A stretch of DNA of 64,000 nt from Robertmurraya andreesenii (GTDB lineage Bacteria > Bacillota > Bacilli > Bacillales > Cytobacillaceae), in the NCBI RefSeq assembly GCF_030813005.1, contig NZ_JAUSTU010000002.1, positions 248,001 through 312,000 of the forward strand, read 5' to 3'. This document shows, in pieces, positions 51,716-61,097 of this stretch. Below the pieces are notes generated by a model. The model did not search any database. It had not been told where the DNA came from and saw only the letters and a program-made list of their open reading frames with translations. How positions within the stretch are numbered: position 1 is the first letter of the stretch; each line of letters starts with the position of its first letter. The translations under genes were made by a program, and so were the position numbers.

Positions 51716-52714
51716 TTATACGAATTGCGGTTCAGTGAAGCCTTCCTGGTAGATACGGCTGATGATCGATTCAATGTCTGGCTCTTCGACGGTGAGGTCG
51801 GTGATATTATGAGTTTGTGAGATTTGGGTGATCAGCTCTGATGCTGAGATTTCATCACGGTTGAATTTGATCCAGTGGCGATTGCCTTCCTGCTTGCATA
51901 GCTCTCCACCACTGACATACAGCGGCTTCTGTGCTTCCTCTAAATCAACGACAAGCGTCCTCATCTTTCCAAACCTCTCCTTGACGGCTAGAATCTCTCC
52001 GTCATACACCTTCTGCCCATGGTCAATGAGCACCATCCGTTTACAAAGCTTCTCGATATCCTCCATGTCATGGGTTGTTAAAATCACCGTTACATTTCGT
52101 TCCCGATTGATTTCCTGAATAAAGGTTCTCATTTTCTCTTTGGCGACGACATCCAAGCCAATCGTTGGCTCATCCAAAAATAGAATTGGAGGATCATGCA
52201 GAAGCGATGCTCCAATATCCGCCCGCATCCGCTGACCAAGGGAAAGCTGCCGTACAGGCGTATTCAAAAACTCATTCAGCCCTAATATCTCTTTAAAAAT
52301 GTCCATATTTTCTTTATAGCGCTGATCCGGAACACGATAAATCGCCTTCAGCAGCTCAAATGATTCAATCGTCGGCAAATCCCACCACAGCTGTGTCCGC
52401 TGTCCAAAAACGACGCCAATGTTCTTTGCATTCTCCTGCCGATTTTCATAAGGAACAATTCCGTTCACCAAGACATTCCCAGCTGATGGAACAAGAATGC
52501 CTGTCAGCATTTTAATCGTCGTCGATTTCCCCGCCCCATTCGGACCGATATAGCCCACCATTTCTCCTTTTTCAATCGTAAAGCTGATGTCCTTCACCGC
52601 TTCTTTTTTGATAAATTCCCTTTTTACTAGACTTCTCAAGGCCCCCATGAACCCTGTTTCCCTTTTGGCAATGAGAAATTCCTTTTGCAGCCCGTTCACT
52701 TCAATAATCGACAT
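51716..52714 (-). CDS. ABC transporter ATPase (ABC-2 exporter, multidrug/lipid type)
   Basis: 332 residues. Walker A IGPNGAGKSTT, signature LSLGQRMRADIGASL, Walker B ILFLDEPTIGLD and H-loop TTHDME. A 70-residue C-terminal extension is typical of the YbhF/YhaQ kind. Last gene of a three-gene unit with its two permeases at 52770-54305. Function unspecified; family members export drugs or membrane lipids. Confidence 0.9.
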   Translation of the reverse strand: MSIIEVNGLQKEFLIAKRETGFMGALRSLVKREFIKKEAVKDISFTIEKGEMVGYIGPNGAGKSTTIKMLTGILVPSAGNVLVNGIVPYENRQENAKNIGVVFGQRTQLWWDLPTIESFELLKAIYRVPDQRYKENMDIFKEILGLNEFLNTPVRQLSLGQRMRADIGASLLHDPPILFLDEPTIGLDVVAKEKMRTFIQEINRERNVTVILTTHDMEDIEKLCKRMVLIDHGQKVYDGEILAVKERFGKMRTLVVDLEEAQKPLYVSGGELCKQEGNRHWIKFNRDEISASELITQISQTHNITDLTVEEPDIESIISRIYQEGFTEPQFV

Positions 52715-52769
52715 CTATCTCACATCCTTCTAGCTACTGTACTGCATCAAATTCGCGATAGTACTCCTT

Positions 52770-53498
52770 CTATGAGCCCGTACTTTTATATCTTCTTAAG
52801 CCTAGCATCCAAATTAAATAGGAAATGACAAAGAATATGACACCTACAACCGGTGAAAAATAACCAATATAGTCTGGGAAGAAGGGTGTTTCTTTTTCCA
52901 AAATGACTGTCGTTGGAAAATAGTTCACAAACCCAAACGGAATCACAAAGGCCGTGACCCATTGGATAAATTTTGGGTAAATCACCAGTGGATAATAGGT
53001 TAAATTTCGCGCTGGATACATGGCGACCCAGTAGAATTGTTCCGATTTCGTTGTCCAGAAGGCAAAGGCAGAAATAATAACGAGAAGCCCTCCTTGAATA
53101 AGGACGCCTCCTACAATCACTGCTAGTAAAAATAATATTTTCCCAATGCTCCAATCGATCTGCAGTTCAAGGCTAACCCAAACAAACGCAATGATACTAA
53201 AGAGAAACTGACCAAATGAGGCAACATCAAATTTCATTGCCATGAAATGGAAAAATAAAATTATGCAAAATCCCCACGAAAGAATGGATAGTGCAAAAAG
53301 AAAAAGCATTTCATAAAAGTTCCAATCCCCAAGCGTCTGAAATTGATAGAGCATGACCCACATCGTAACAGCGGTTCCTGTGTAGGCTGTCACCATGCCG
53401 ACAATTCTCATAACAAAGGCGAATCGGTATTGGAGCTGAGCCCGTATTCCTGCCGATACAAGCTTAAAATATAATCCGATGTATTTAGCAACGGCCAT
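52770..53498 (-). CDS. ABC-2 permease
   Basis: 242 residues with six hydrophobic segments (AYTGTAVTMWVMLYQ, MLFLFALSILSWGFCIILFF and others), ABC-2 family of the DUF990 kind. The end TFVIPFGFVNYFPT is common to this group. RBS AGGGGGG. The gene starts three bases after the stop of the preceding permease, so they are coupled. Confidence 0.82.
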   Translation of the reverse strand: MAVAKYIGLYFKLVSAGIRAQLQYRFAFVMRIVGMVTAYTGTAVTMWVMLYQFQTLGDWNFYEMLFLFALSILSWGFCIILFFHFMAMKFDVASFGQFLFSIIAFVWVSLELQIDWSIGKILFLLAVIVGGVLIQGGLLVIISAFAFWTTKSEQFYWVAMYPARNLTYYPLVIYPKFIQWVTAFVIPFGFVNYFPTTVILEKETPFFPDYIGYFSPVVGVIFFVISYLIWMLGLRRYKSTGS

Positions 53499-53501
53499 GA
53501 T

Positions 53502-54305
53502 TTATCCCCCCTGTACAACCACTTTGTGGGATGCTTTGTTCCAGACAAATCTCAACACGAGGAAGCAGACAACCAACCAAAAAATCTGAATGCCAAAGGA
53601 GGTTAGAATTTCGGCTCCCTTAATCTCTCCAATAAAAATGGAAAGTGGAAGAAAGAAAATACTTTGGAAGGGCAGGTATACCGCAATCGTCTCGAGCCAC
53701 GCAGGGAAGAACCAGAGCGGAATGACAGACCCTGATAATAGCGACATCGCAAAATAAAAGATATCCTCAATTCCGCCTGTTTCCACAAGAAAAAAGGTTA
53801 ATAAACCAAATGTCATTTCAATACAATAACGAATCAAAAAACCGAGAAAGGCCGCCAGAATAAAATAGACCCAGGTGATCCAATCCGTGGGCAGGGCCAA
53901 ATTCAAAAAGAGAAAGATTAGTATATAGAGAGGCAGCAGCGCCGTGATCATATAAAAGGCGACACTGCCAAAATCGGCAAACAGATACCTGAGAGGAACA
54001 TCAAAGGGTCTCATTAATTCAAGTGAAATATCACCCGTGCGCACCTTCTCCTGTATCTCCCATAACGGAGTACCAGCCTCATTAACTCCATCCAAGAATT
54101 GACTGGCAACAATATAGGTAAGCATGGCCGTAAAGGTCACGCCCCCAGCTTCTTCCCGTCCTGCGTAAAGGGCTGTCCAAATCGAACCCCACATTAATAA
54201 AAAAATCAGGTTTGAGCCCGTTCTTGACCATACTTCAAACCGATACACACTTGAACGTAGGAAAGCTTTTCTTGTGAATATCCAGTACATGCTGAGTTGT
54301 CCCAT
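53502..54305 (-). CDS. ABC-2 permease, partner
   Basis: 267 residues, six membrane segments (LIFLLMWGSIWTALYAG, YLFADFGSVAFYMITALLPLY, FLIRYCIEMTFGLLTFFLV and others), the second half of the exporter. The start is the ATG of MGQLSMYWIF behind GAGGTG. Two different permease genes plus one ATPase suggest a heterodimeric permease. Confidence 0.82.
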   Translation of the reverse strand: MGQLSMYWIFTRKAFLRSSVYRFEVWSRTGSNLIFLLMWGSIWTALYAGREEAGGVTFTAMLTYIVASQFLDGVNEAGTPLWEIQEKVRTGDISLELMRPFDVPLRYLFADFGSVAFYMITALLPLYILIFLFLNLALPTDWITWVYFILAAFLGFLIRYCIEMTFGLLTFFLVETGGIEDIFYFAMSLLSGSVIPLWFFPAWLETIAVYLPFQSIFFLPLSIFIGEIKGAEILTSFGIQIFWLVVCFLVLRFVWNKASHKVVVQGG

Positions 54306-54370
54306 CTTACACCTCAATACATTTTAGATTTTTTTGACTATTTAATATATTAACATATGAATAGTAAAAA

Positions 54371-54393
54371 TGGCTATCCTCTCGGGATAGCCA
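54371..54393 (-). terminator. terminator after the double P-loop ATPase
   Basis: TGGCTATCC / GGATAGCCA (9 bp, 5-base loop) followed on the minus strand by TTTTTAC, six bases past the stop at 54399. Confidence 0.82.
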
Positions 54394-54398
54394 CAAAA

Positions 54399-55490
54399 TT
54401 ATATGGAAAGTTCCTCTATTTCAGCCTCAATCTTTTCCTTATGGGCCGTCACAACGGAAAAGTCCATTGCCTCGATATAAATTGCTTCAAGCTGATCACG
54501 CAGGGACTTTGCGTGGGCTAAATAAGAAATAGCTTCCTTCATCCTTGCCTTATAGTTCTGAGAAAGATGGGCGATTTTATCTGCAAAGCGCTCATCGGTT
54601 CTCTCATCGATAATCGTCCCGTACATCTCAATGATTTCATCACCCTCACGGGAAGGAAAGTATTCATGGGGTGCCGTACTATCAAAGATTGCAATGCCAA
54701 GCTCTCGGAATATCACCATATCGATGCTGTGAGGATCGAACCCACAATGATAGATTTCTACATCAAATCCTCGTGACCGCCCTTCGGCAGCAAGCTTCTT
54801 CAGCATCGTTGATTTTCCCGAACCCGGTCTGCCTTTGATGAAATAACGCTTTTCCAGGTCCTCCGTTAGATTCGGAACAAAGTCAACAGCCCCTTTCGGT
54901 GTGGCCGCGCCCAAGAAGCGATGCTTCACCTTGGCAGACTTGTTGAAGCTTGTCGTTCCGAAAAAGGATTGAATTAGGTGTTTTGTCAGGTCATTGGCTT
55001 TTTCAAAATTCATATTTTGGATGTAAACCTTCTCCCACTCATCATGGACCTTGAGAGCTTTTGCAAAGGTTTGATAAGCTTTGTCAAAGGCTTCACTGAT
55101 TTGTTCATTTAGCTCAATGATTCTTTGTTTCTGCGAAGCTAGCTTTTTTGAATCCCATGCCTCACCAAGATTGACATACTCCTCAACCGCACCGGGAATC
55201 TTAGGTTCAATCACATGGGGTGCCGTTCCGTCTACAATTCCAACCTTTAAATCTGAAATGATCACCCCATCAACCGAGTTGTTATCTGAGGAGCAATGCA
55301 AATATTCGATATCGAAGCCTTTTTCGACCCACTTTGAGCCAATCTCCTTCATTAAGGTTGATTTTCCTGTACCCGGACCACCTTTTAAAATAAAGATTCT
55401 ATCCAGTTCCTTTAGACATTCATCGTACAAGCTGAAAAATCCTCTGGCCGTGTTTCCACCTGCATAGTAATTGATGATCTTCCCAGTCAC
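54399..55490 (-). CDS. tandem-duplicated P-loop ATPase (PRK06851-like)
   Basis: 363 residues with two similar halves. Each has its own Walker A: KGGPGTGKSTLMKEIG (about 37) and KGRPGSGKSTMLKKLA (about 217). Each is followed by the same pattern: ...GFDIEYLHCSSDNNSVDGVIISDL and ...GFDVEIYHCGFDPHSIDMVIFREL, then a TAPHVIE/TAPHEYF block. The function is unknown. It lies by itself between an ABC exporter and ybaK. Start GTG 55488-55490, nine bases after AAGGA. Confidence 0.8.
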   Translation of the reverse strand: MTGKIINYYAGGNTARGFFSLYDECLKELDRIFILKGGPGTGKSTLMKEIGSKWVEKGFDIEYLHCSSDNNSVDGVIISDLKVGIVDGTAPHVIEPKIPGAVEEYVNLGEAWDSKKLASQKQRIIELNEQISEAFDKAYQTFAKALKVHDEWEKVYIQNMNFEKANDLTKHLIQSFFGTTSFNKSAKVKHRFLGAATPKGAVDFVPNLTEDLEKRYFIKGRPGSGKSTMLKKLAAEGRSRGFDVEIYHCGFDPHSIDMVIFRELGIAIFDSTAPHEYFPSREGDEIIEMYGTIIDERTDERFADKIAHLSQNYKARMKEAISYLAHAKSLRDQLEAIYIEAMDFSVVTAHKEKIEAEIEELSI

Positions 55491-55583
55491 ATTCCCACTT
55501 CCTTTTTAAGTTCTCTTGGGATTTTTCTATCCTTTTATCTATATGCAGGAAATGTGAGTTAGGTGTATGCCTAGCCGGGGGTA

Positions 55584-56066
55584 TCAATTCCCCTTCGTTA
55601 AGTCAGCAATCAGTGCAGATGTAGCCTCCTGTAAATCCTTCACCCTCAGCTCCATTTGGATGCCAATTTTTCCACCGCTTACCACAATCGCTTCAATGAC
55701 CGCCGCATGTTCATCAATAAAGGTTGGATAGTTCTTTTTCATCCCGATCGGAGAACAACCTCCACGAATATAACCGGTCCATTTCTGAATATCCTTCACA
55801 GGGATCATCTCAATTTTTTTCTCACCTGCCGCCTTAGCAGCCTTTTTCAAATCCAGTTCTTCCTCCACTGGAACGATAAAAACATATAGGTTCTTGCTTG
55901 ATCCTTGGGCAACAAGGGTTTTAAAAACCATCTTCGGATCCCGATTAATTTTTTCCGCAACAGAAACCCCGTCAATTTTTCCGTCCTTGCTTTCATAGGT
56001 GATCAGTTCATAAGGAATTTTCTTCAAATCGAGAATTCGCATGGCGTTCGTCTTACTAATCTTCAT
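55584..56066 (-). CDS. ybaK: Cys-tRNA(Pro)/Cys-tRNA(Cys) deacylase (YbaK/EbsC)
   Basis: 160 residues. It has the YbaK motifs: KTNAMRILDLKKIPYELITY, VFKTLVAQGSSKNLYVFIVPVEEELDLKKAAKA, the GGCSPIGMKKNYPTFID block and the key Lys in GEKKIEMI. It removes Cys wrongly charged on tRNA-Pro. Symbol by homology to E. coli YbaK. It is a free-standing minus-strand gene divergent from the chemoreceptor. Confidence 0.92.
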   Translation of the reverse strand: MKISKTNAMRILDLKKIPYELITYESKDGKIDGVSVAEKINRDPKMVFKTLVAQGSSKNLYVFIVPVEEELDLKKAAKAAGEKKIEMIPVKDIQKWTGYIRGGCSPIGMKKNYPTFIDEHAAVIEAIVVSGGKIGIQMELRVKDLQEATSALIADLTKGN

Positions 56067-56198
56067 GTTCAGGACCTCTTTTTACCTTTTTAATAAATCT
56101 TATCAAAAATCCGCTCCATGTTAAAATCCGTTTGATATAGAATAATGCCTAATGAAACCTTATAATAGTACTATAATCATAGATTTGGAGGAATACTT

Positions 56199-57506
56199 AT
56201 GAGCACTGGTTCGAAGAGTAGTAAAGAAGAAACAAGGCTTTTTACCTCTATCAAACAGACTATTTCATCCACTATTACCCTACTATTATTCCTATCTCTC
56301 GGAATGGGGGTTATTTTAGGATTGATTATTAAAGCAATGACTGGACATGGTAGTATGTTTAGTATCATACTCGTTTGTGTTGCTTTCAATATGGTCCTCG
56401 GAATTTTATTATTTATGCTGATCTCAAAATCTATTAAGAGGTCTGTCAAGGGCTTTACTGAAGTATTAGAAGCGGTCAGCACGGGAAAGCTCAATATTTC
56501 CTCAACGGCAACCGGAAATAACAAACTGCTAAATAAAATTCAGACTCATCTTCATGCAGTAGCAGAGGACATGCATTCTGTCATCTCTGGGACAACTAGT
56601 TTAACGAAATCGATTATTGAATCATCCATTGATATGACGGAAAAGGTCCAAATTGTTACCGAATCAATCAATGGTGTGTCGCAAACCATCGATGAAATTG
56701 CGACAGGTGCTTCAAAGCAAGCGACTGAAGCAGAAAATAGTGTCCAAATCATGGAGAATCTTTCTCAGCAAATTAGCATCGTTTCGAAAAATTATGACTC
56801 AATCATTCAAGAAACAGACCATGTGAATGATTTAAATAAATCAGGCCTGTATACCGTTCAAACATTAAGAGAGAAATCTGAAGTGCATAATGATGCCTTC
56901 GAAAAAATCTCCATGGCTGTCGGTAATTTAGCAAAAACGCTTGCTAATATTGAAACATTTGTTAGCTCCATTAAAGATATTGCCGATCAAACGAACCTGC
57001 TTGCACTCAATGCAGCCATCGAAGCTGCCCGTGCCGGCGAAGCAGGAAAGGGATTTGCAGTTGTAGCGGATGAAGTAAGAAAGCTTGCGGACGAAAGCAA
57101 AGGTTCAACTGAAGAAATTAGCAATTTGATGATGAGCATTGAAGAGGATTCGAGAGAAGCAATTGCAGCCATGAATTCAGCTAAAATTGTCTCACAGCAG
57201 CAGGCTGAAGCGGTCAATCAGACAGATTCCTCCTTTAAGGAAATCGCCAAGGCTATTGATGCCATTACCATGAAAATTAATGATATGAATGACGCGATCC
57301 GGCAAATGGAGTCTGGGAAGGATCAATCGATTTCCGCTATAAAAAATACTGCTGTCATTTCCGAACAAACAGCAGCTGCTAGCGAGGAGCTTGCAGCAAC
57401 AGTAGAATCTCAATTAAACGTATTTGAGGAGATGAGAAGAACGGCTGAAAACTTAAGCGCCTTGTCCAACGATATGAATGAAAGACTAAAAAAATATAAC
57501 TTGTAA
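56199..57506 (+). CDS. methyl-accepting chemotaxis protein without a periplasmic sensor domain
   Basis: 435 residues. Two adjacent membrane helices (about 20-48 and 55-77) are separated by only about seven residues, then a HAMP-like linker and a long cytoplasmic coiled coil. The signalling tip is IKDIADQTNLLALNAAIEAARAGEAGKGFAVVADEVRKLADES (the most conserved part of MCPs). There is no extracellular ligand domain, so sensing may happen in the membrane, in the cytoplasm or via partners. RBS GGAGG. Confidence 0.9.
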   Translation: MSTGSKSSKEETRLFTSIKQTISSTITLLLFLSLGMGVILGLIIKAMTGHGSMFSIILVCVAFNMVLGILLFMLISKSIKRSVKGFTEVLEAVSTGKLNISSTATGNNKLLNKIQTHLHAVAEDMHSVISGTTSLTKSIIESSIDMTEKVQIVTESINGVSQTIDEIATGASKQATEAENSVQIMENLSQQISIVSKNYDSIIQETDHVNDLNKSGLYTVQTLREKSEVHNDAFEKISMAVGNLAKTLANIETFVSSIKDIADQTNLLALNAAIEAARAGEAGKGFAVVADEVRKLADESKGSTEEISNLMMSIEEDSREAIAAMNSAKIVSQQQAEAVNQTDSSFKEIAKAIDAITMKINDMNDAIRQMESGKDQSISAIKNTAVISEQTAAASEELAATVESQLNVFEEMRRTAENLSALSNDMNERLKKYNL

Positions 57507-57514
57507 CAGCTATC

Positions 57515-57549
57515 AAAGACCAGATTGGTTGATTCAATCTGGTCTTTTT
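57515..57549 (+). terminator. Rho-independent terminator after the chemoreceptor
   Basis: AAAGACCAGATTG / CAATCTGGTCTTT stem (13 bp) with 7-base loop and T-run. Confidence 0.9.
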
Positions 57550-57596
57550 AAATGGATGTTTTTTTGAGATTGTGGTTCCGGAATGTCCAAAAAAAA

Positions 57597-59357
57597 CTAC
57601 ACCGCCCCCTTCTGCCTTTGGGCATGAACGAGGTCCGCATAGAAGCCCTTCCTCTCAATCAATTCCTGATCCGTTCCTTTTTCAATCACTTCCCCATCCT
57701 TCAATACGATGATGAGGTCAGCGTTTTGAATGGTATTCAGCCGATGGGCAATGACAAAGGAGGTTCTTCCAGCCATTAACGTCTTTAAGGCTTCAGAAAT
57801 TTTCAGTTCTGTAATGGTATCAATGCTACTCGTTGCCTCATCCAATATAAGAAGAGCAGGATCCGCCAGCATCGCCCTGGCAATGGAAAGCAGCTGCCTC
57901 TGGCCATGGCTTAAATCACTTCCCTCTGTGCTCAAAACGGTGTCGTACCCTTTTGGAAGCTTCATGATAAAATCGTGAGCATTAGCTCTTTTGGAAGCCT
58001 CCACTACTTCATCATCTGTTGCTTTCAGGTTTCCATAACGGATATTTTCTCTCACGGTTGTACGAAAAAGAACCGAATCCTGCAGGACAAAAGCCATCTG
58101 TTGACGTAGACTTTCTCTCTTGATTTTCTTTATATCAAGCCCGTCAACCAAAATCACACCATCATCCGCATCATAAAAGCGGGATAATAGGGAAATAATC
58201 GTTGTTTTGCCCGCTCCCGTTGGTCCAACTAGGGCAACCATTTCACCAGGAGAAGCATGGAAGGATACATCCCGTAACGTCGCCAGCTCTTGATCATAGG
58301 AAAAGGAAACATGCTCAAAGGCAATCTCTCCTTTTAAAGTAGCAATCTCTCTTGCCTCCGATTCATCCTTGGCTTCCATCTCTTCATCCATGATTTGAAA
58401 TACCCGTTCCGCACCAGCAACAGCAGATAGAATCATATTAAACTGATTCGCTAAATCATTCAGGGGGCGGGTAAATTGACGTGCATAGGTCGTGAAGGTG
58501 ACGATTACACCAATGGAGACAGCTCCTTTTAGAGCTAGTACTCCTCCCACCCCAACAATAATTGTAAAACTGATATTATTGAGCATGTTCATGAGCTTTG
58601 GTATGAGGCCCGAATAGCTTTGCGCCCAGTAGCTAGAGGTGCGGAGCGCTTCATTTTTTTCCTCAAACTCCTCGATGACACGCCTTTCCTGTGAGTACAT
58701 CTTGATGATCTTTTGACCAGAGATGGCTTCCTCGATGTATCCGTTCATATCACCTAGTGTTTTTTGTTGCTCCTTAAAATACTTGCCTGTCCGATTGGTA
58801 ATCCATTTCATCCCCGCAAACAATGCGGGAACAATTAATAGCGTCAGAACCGTTAATAAGGGACTGAGCCACAGCATGACAACGATTGTACCTATAATCG
58901 TTAAGGTGCTTGTAACGACCTGGATAACAGCTGAATTTAGCGTCCGACTGACATTTTCCATATCATTCGTCAGACGGCTCATTAATTCTCCATGCTGACG
59001 TTTTTGATAAAAGGAGATAGGAAGCTTTTGAAGATGGGAGAACAATTGATTTCTCATCACAAACACAACATTTTGGGCGATTCCAATCATCCAATAGTTC
59101 TGGAAAAAAATCGCTCCTGACTGCGCTAAATATATCAGGTTGAGCCATAGAAGCATAATAAATAGCTCCTTCCCACCCGAGCCAGCTATCACGTCATCCA
59201 CTGCGACTCCCATCAAATACGGACCGATTAAGGAAAGGACCGAGCTCATGATCAGCATGGCCATCACAAGAATAAATAAAGCCTTTTCCTTCGCCATATA
59301 ACCCCATATTCTTCTCAAGGTGGTACTCATATTTTGTGGTTTTTTCTGCTTAGCCAA
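57597..59357 (-). CDS. ABC exporter half-transporter, subunit B (YfiC-like)
   Basis: 586 residues. Walker A GPTGAGKTT, Walker B ALLILDEATSSIDT with the catalytic Glu kept, but signature LSHGQ in place of LSGGQ. Paired with the gene at 59350-61071. The start is a TTG at 59355-59357 (MAKQKKPQNM), nine bases after GGAGG; the frame's longer N-terminus overlaps the previous gene and has no membrane-exporter features. It overlaps the upstream stop by 8 bp. Confidence 0.88.
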   Translation of the reverse strand: MAKQKKPQNMSTTLRRIWGYMAKEKALFILVMAMLIMSSVLSLIGPYLMGVAVDDVIAGSGGKELFIMLLWLNLIYLAQSGAIFFQNYWMIGIAQNVVFVMRNQLFSHLQKLPISFYQKRQHGELMSRLTNDMENVSRTLNSAVIQVVTSTLTIIGTIVVMLWLSPLLTVLTLLIVPALFAGMKWITNRTGKYFKEQQKTLGDMNGYIEEAISGQKIIKMYSQERRVIEEFEEKNEALRTSSYWAQSYSGLIPKLMNMLNNISFTIIVGVGGVLALKGAVSIGVIVTFTTYARQFTRPLNDLANQFNMILSAVAGAERVFQIMDEEMEAKDESEAREIATLKGEIAFEHVSFSYDQELATLRDVSFHASPGEMVALVGPTGAGKTTIISLLSRFYDADDGVILVDGLDIKKIKRESLRQQMAFVLQDSVLFRTTVRENIRYGNLKATDDEVVEASKRANAHDFIMKLPKGYDTVLSTEGSDLSHGQRQLLSIARAMLADPALLILDEATSSIDTITELKISEALKTLMAGRTSFVIAHRLNTIQNADLIIVLKDGEVIEKGTDQELIERKGFYADLVHAQRQKGAV

Positions 59358-61071
59358 TTTTCCCCACCTCCGCCTGTTCTGCCTGCGATGTATAGATCCT
59401 TTGATAATAGCTGCTGTCCTTAAGAAGTGTGCTGTGATCCCCCGTTGCGATAAGCCTTCCCTCTTGGAGAAGAAGGATTTGATCCGCATCCTTCACTGAA
59501 CTAATTTTTTGAGCGATGATGAATACGGTACAGCTTTGTTTTTTCAATGTTGCAAGAATGCTCGCTTCGGTTCGGGCATCCAAAGCACTTGTACTATCAT
59601 CTAACAGCAGGATGCTCGGTTTTCTAACGAGAGCTCTTGCAATCGAAAGCCTCTGCTTCTGGCCGCCTGAGAAGTTCACCCCTCGTTGACCAATGAGCGT
59701 GTCATACCCTTCAGGCAAGGTCAGAATGAAGTCGTGAATTTCCGCCATTTTGGCCGCCTCCATGACGTCATCGATGCTCGCATCCTCCTTCCCCCAGCAA
59801 ATATTCTCTCGTATGGTTCCTGAAAAAAGATAGGCCTCCTGCGGAACAAGGCCAATTTGGCTTCGAAGGTACTCCGTTGGAATCTGGTCAATCTCTTTCC
59901 CGTCTATGAAAATCTCACCCGATGTGACCTCATATAAACGTGGAATTAATTGAAATAGGGTGGATTTCCCTGAACCGGTTTCTCCAAGAACTCCTACCAA
60001 TTCGCCCGCCTTCACGGATAGATTAATATCATTCAACACCCACTGATCTTGATAGCGAAATGATACATGATGAAAATCAACCGCACCTTCTACGCTTTCC
60101 TTAATAACAGACTTTGACTTGATTTCTTTCGTCTCCTCAGCGAGCACCTCTCCTATTCTTGTAGAAGAAGCCTTTGCCCTAGAGTAGTTCATCATTAAAA
60201 AAGAAAAGATTGTAAAGGAGAACATGATTCTTGTCGCATAGTTAATGACCGCTACAATCTCGCCTGCTTTCGCACCTCCAGTAGACAGTTCCAAATGACC
60301 GTACCAAAGAATGACCATCATGGCAGCATTCATCCCAAAAGTCAAAATTGGCATGGTCAGTTCCATGATTTGCAGCGCTTTCTTGTTGTCGTTCATTAAC
60401 GAAGTGTTTACTTTTTTAAATCGCTCTTCCTCAAAGCCTTCTCGTGCATATACTTTCACAAGCCTAATCCCTAGTAGATTCTCACGAATGACCCGATTCA
60501 CGGTATCTAGCTTTCTCTGAACCTGTTGAAAAAGGGTCACGCCTTTACGCAGGATCCATAAGGTAATCAACAATAGAAATGGAACGGAGAGCAATAATAG
60601 GTTTGCAAGCTTCACATTCACTGTATAAGCCATAATCATCGCTCCGATAATAAATAACGGCGCTCTTAATGCAATTCTCAGCCCCATATAAATGAAGTTT
60701 TGAATCTGCGTCACATCATTCGTTAACCTTGTAATCAAGGATGAGGTTGGGAATTTTTCAAACTGATGAATAGCAAACTCCTGGATTTTTTTGAATAATC
60801 CCTTCCTCATATCATAACCGGCACCCTGGCTAACCTTCGCAGCATAAAAGGAATTGATGACTCCTCCAGCAAAATTCAAGGCCGATAACCCCAGAAGGAT
60901 ACCGCCCCACCAATAAACAACAGAAAGTTCCCCTGCGACAATACCGTCATCAATAATGATCCCCATAATCACAGGCTGGAATAGCTCCACGACAAGCTCA
61001 AATATCGTAAAAAATAAGGCAATCCACATGGCCAACCGATATGGATGCATGAAGCGAAAAATAATTTTCAT
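59350..61071 (-). CDS. ABC exporter half-transporter, subunit A (YfiB-like)
   Basis: 573 residues: six membrane helices and an ATPase. Walker A GETGSGKST, signature FSGGQKQRL intact, but Walker B is SILLLDDSTSALD, with Asp replacing the catalytic Glu. Together with subunit B this makes one degenerate and one active ATP site, as in heterodimeric exporters such as BmrCD and TM287/288. RBS GGGGGAA. Confidence 0.88.
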   Translation of the reverse strand: MKIIFRFMHPYRLAMWIALFFTIFELVVELFQPVIMGIIIDDGIVAGELSVVYWWGGILLGLSALNFAGGVINSFYAAKVSQGAGYDMRKGLFKKIQEFAIHQFEKFPTSSLITRLTNDVTQIQNFIYMGLRIALRAPLFIIGAMIMAYTVNVKLANLLLLSVPFLLLITLWILRKGVTLFQQVQRKLDTVNRVIRENLLGIRLVKVYAREGFEEERFKKVNTSLMNDNKKALQIMELTMPILTFGMNAAMMVILWYGHLELSTGGAKAGEIVAVINYATRIMFSFTIFSFLMMNYSRAKASSTRIGEVLAEETKEIKSKSVIKESVEGAVDFHHVSFRYQDQWVLNDINLSVKAGELVGVLGETGSGKSTLFQLIPRLYEVTSGEIFIDGKEIDQIPTEYLRSQIGLVPQEAYLFSGTIRENICWGKEDASIDDVMEAAKMAEIHDFILTLPEGYDTLIGQRGVNFSGGQKQRLSIARALVRKPSILLLDDSTSALDARTEASILATLKKQSCTVFIIAQKISSVKDADQILLLQEGRLIATGDHSTLLKDSSYYQRIYTSQAEQAEVGKIG

Positions 61072-61097
61072 CTCAATTCCCCCGAATTCATTCCCAT

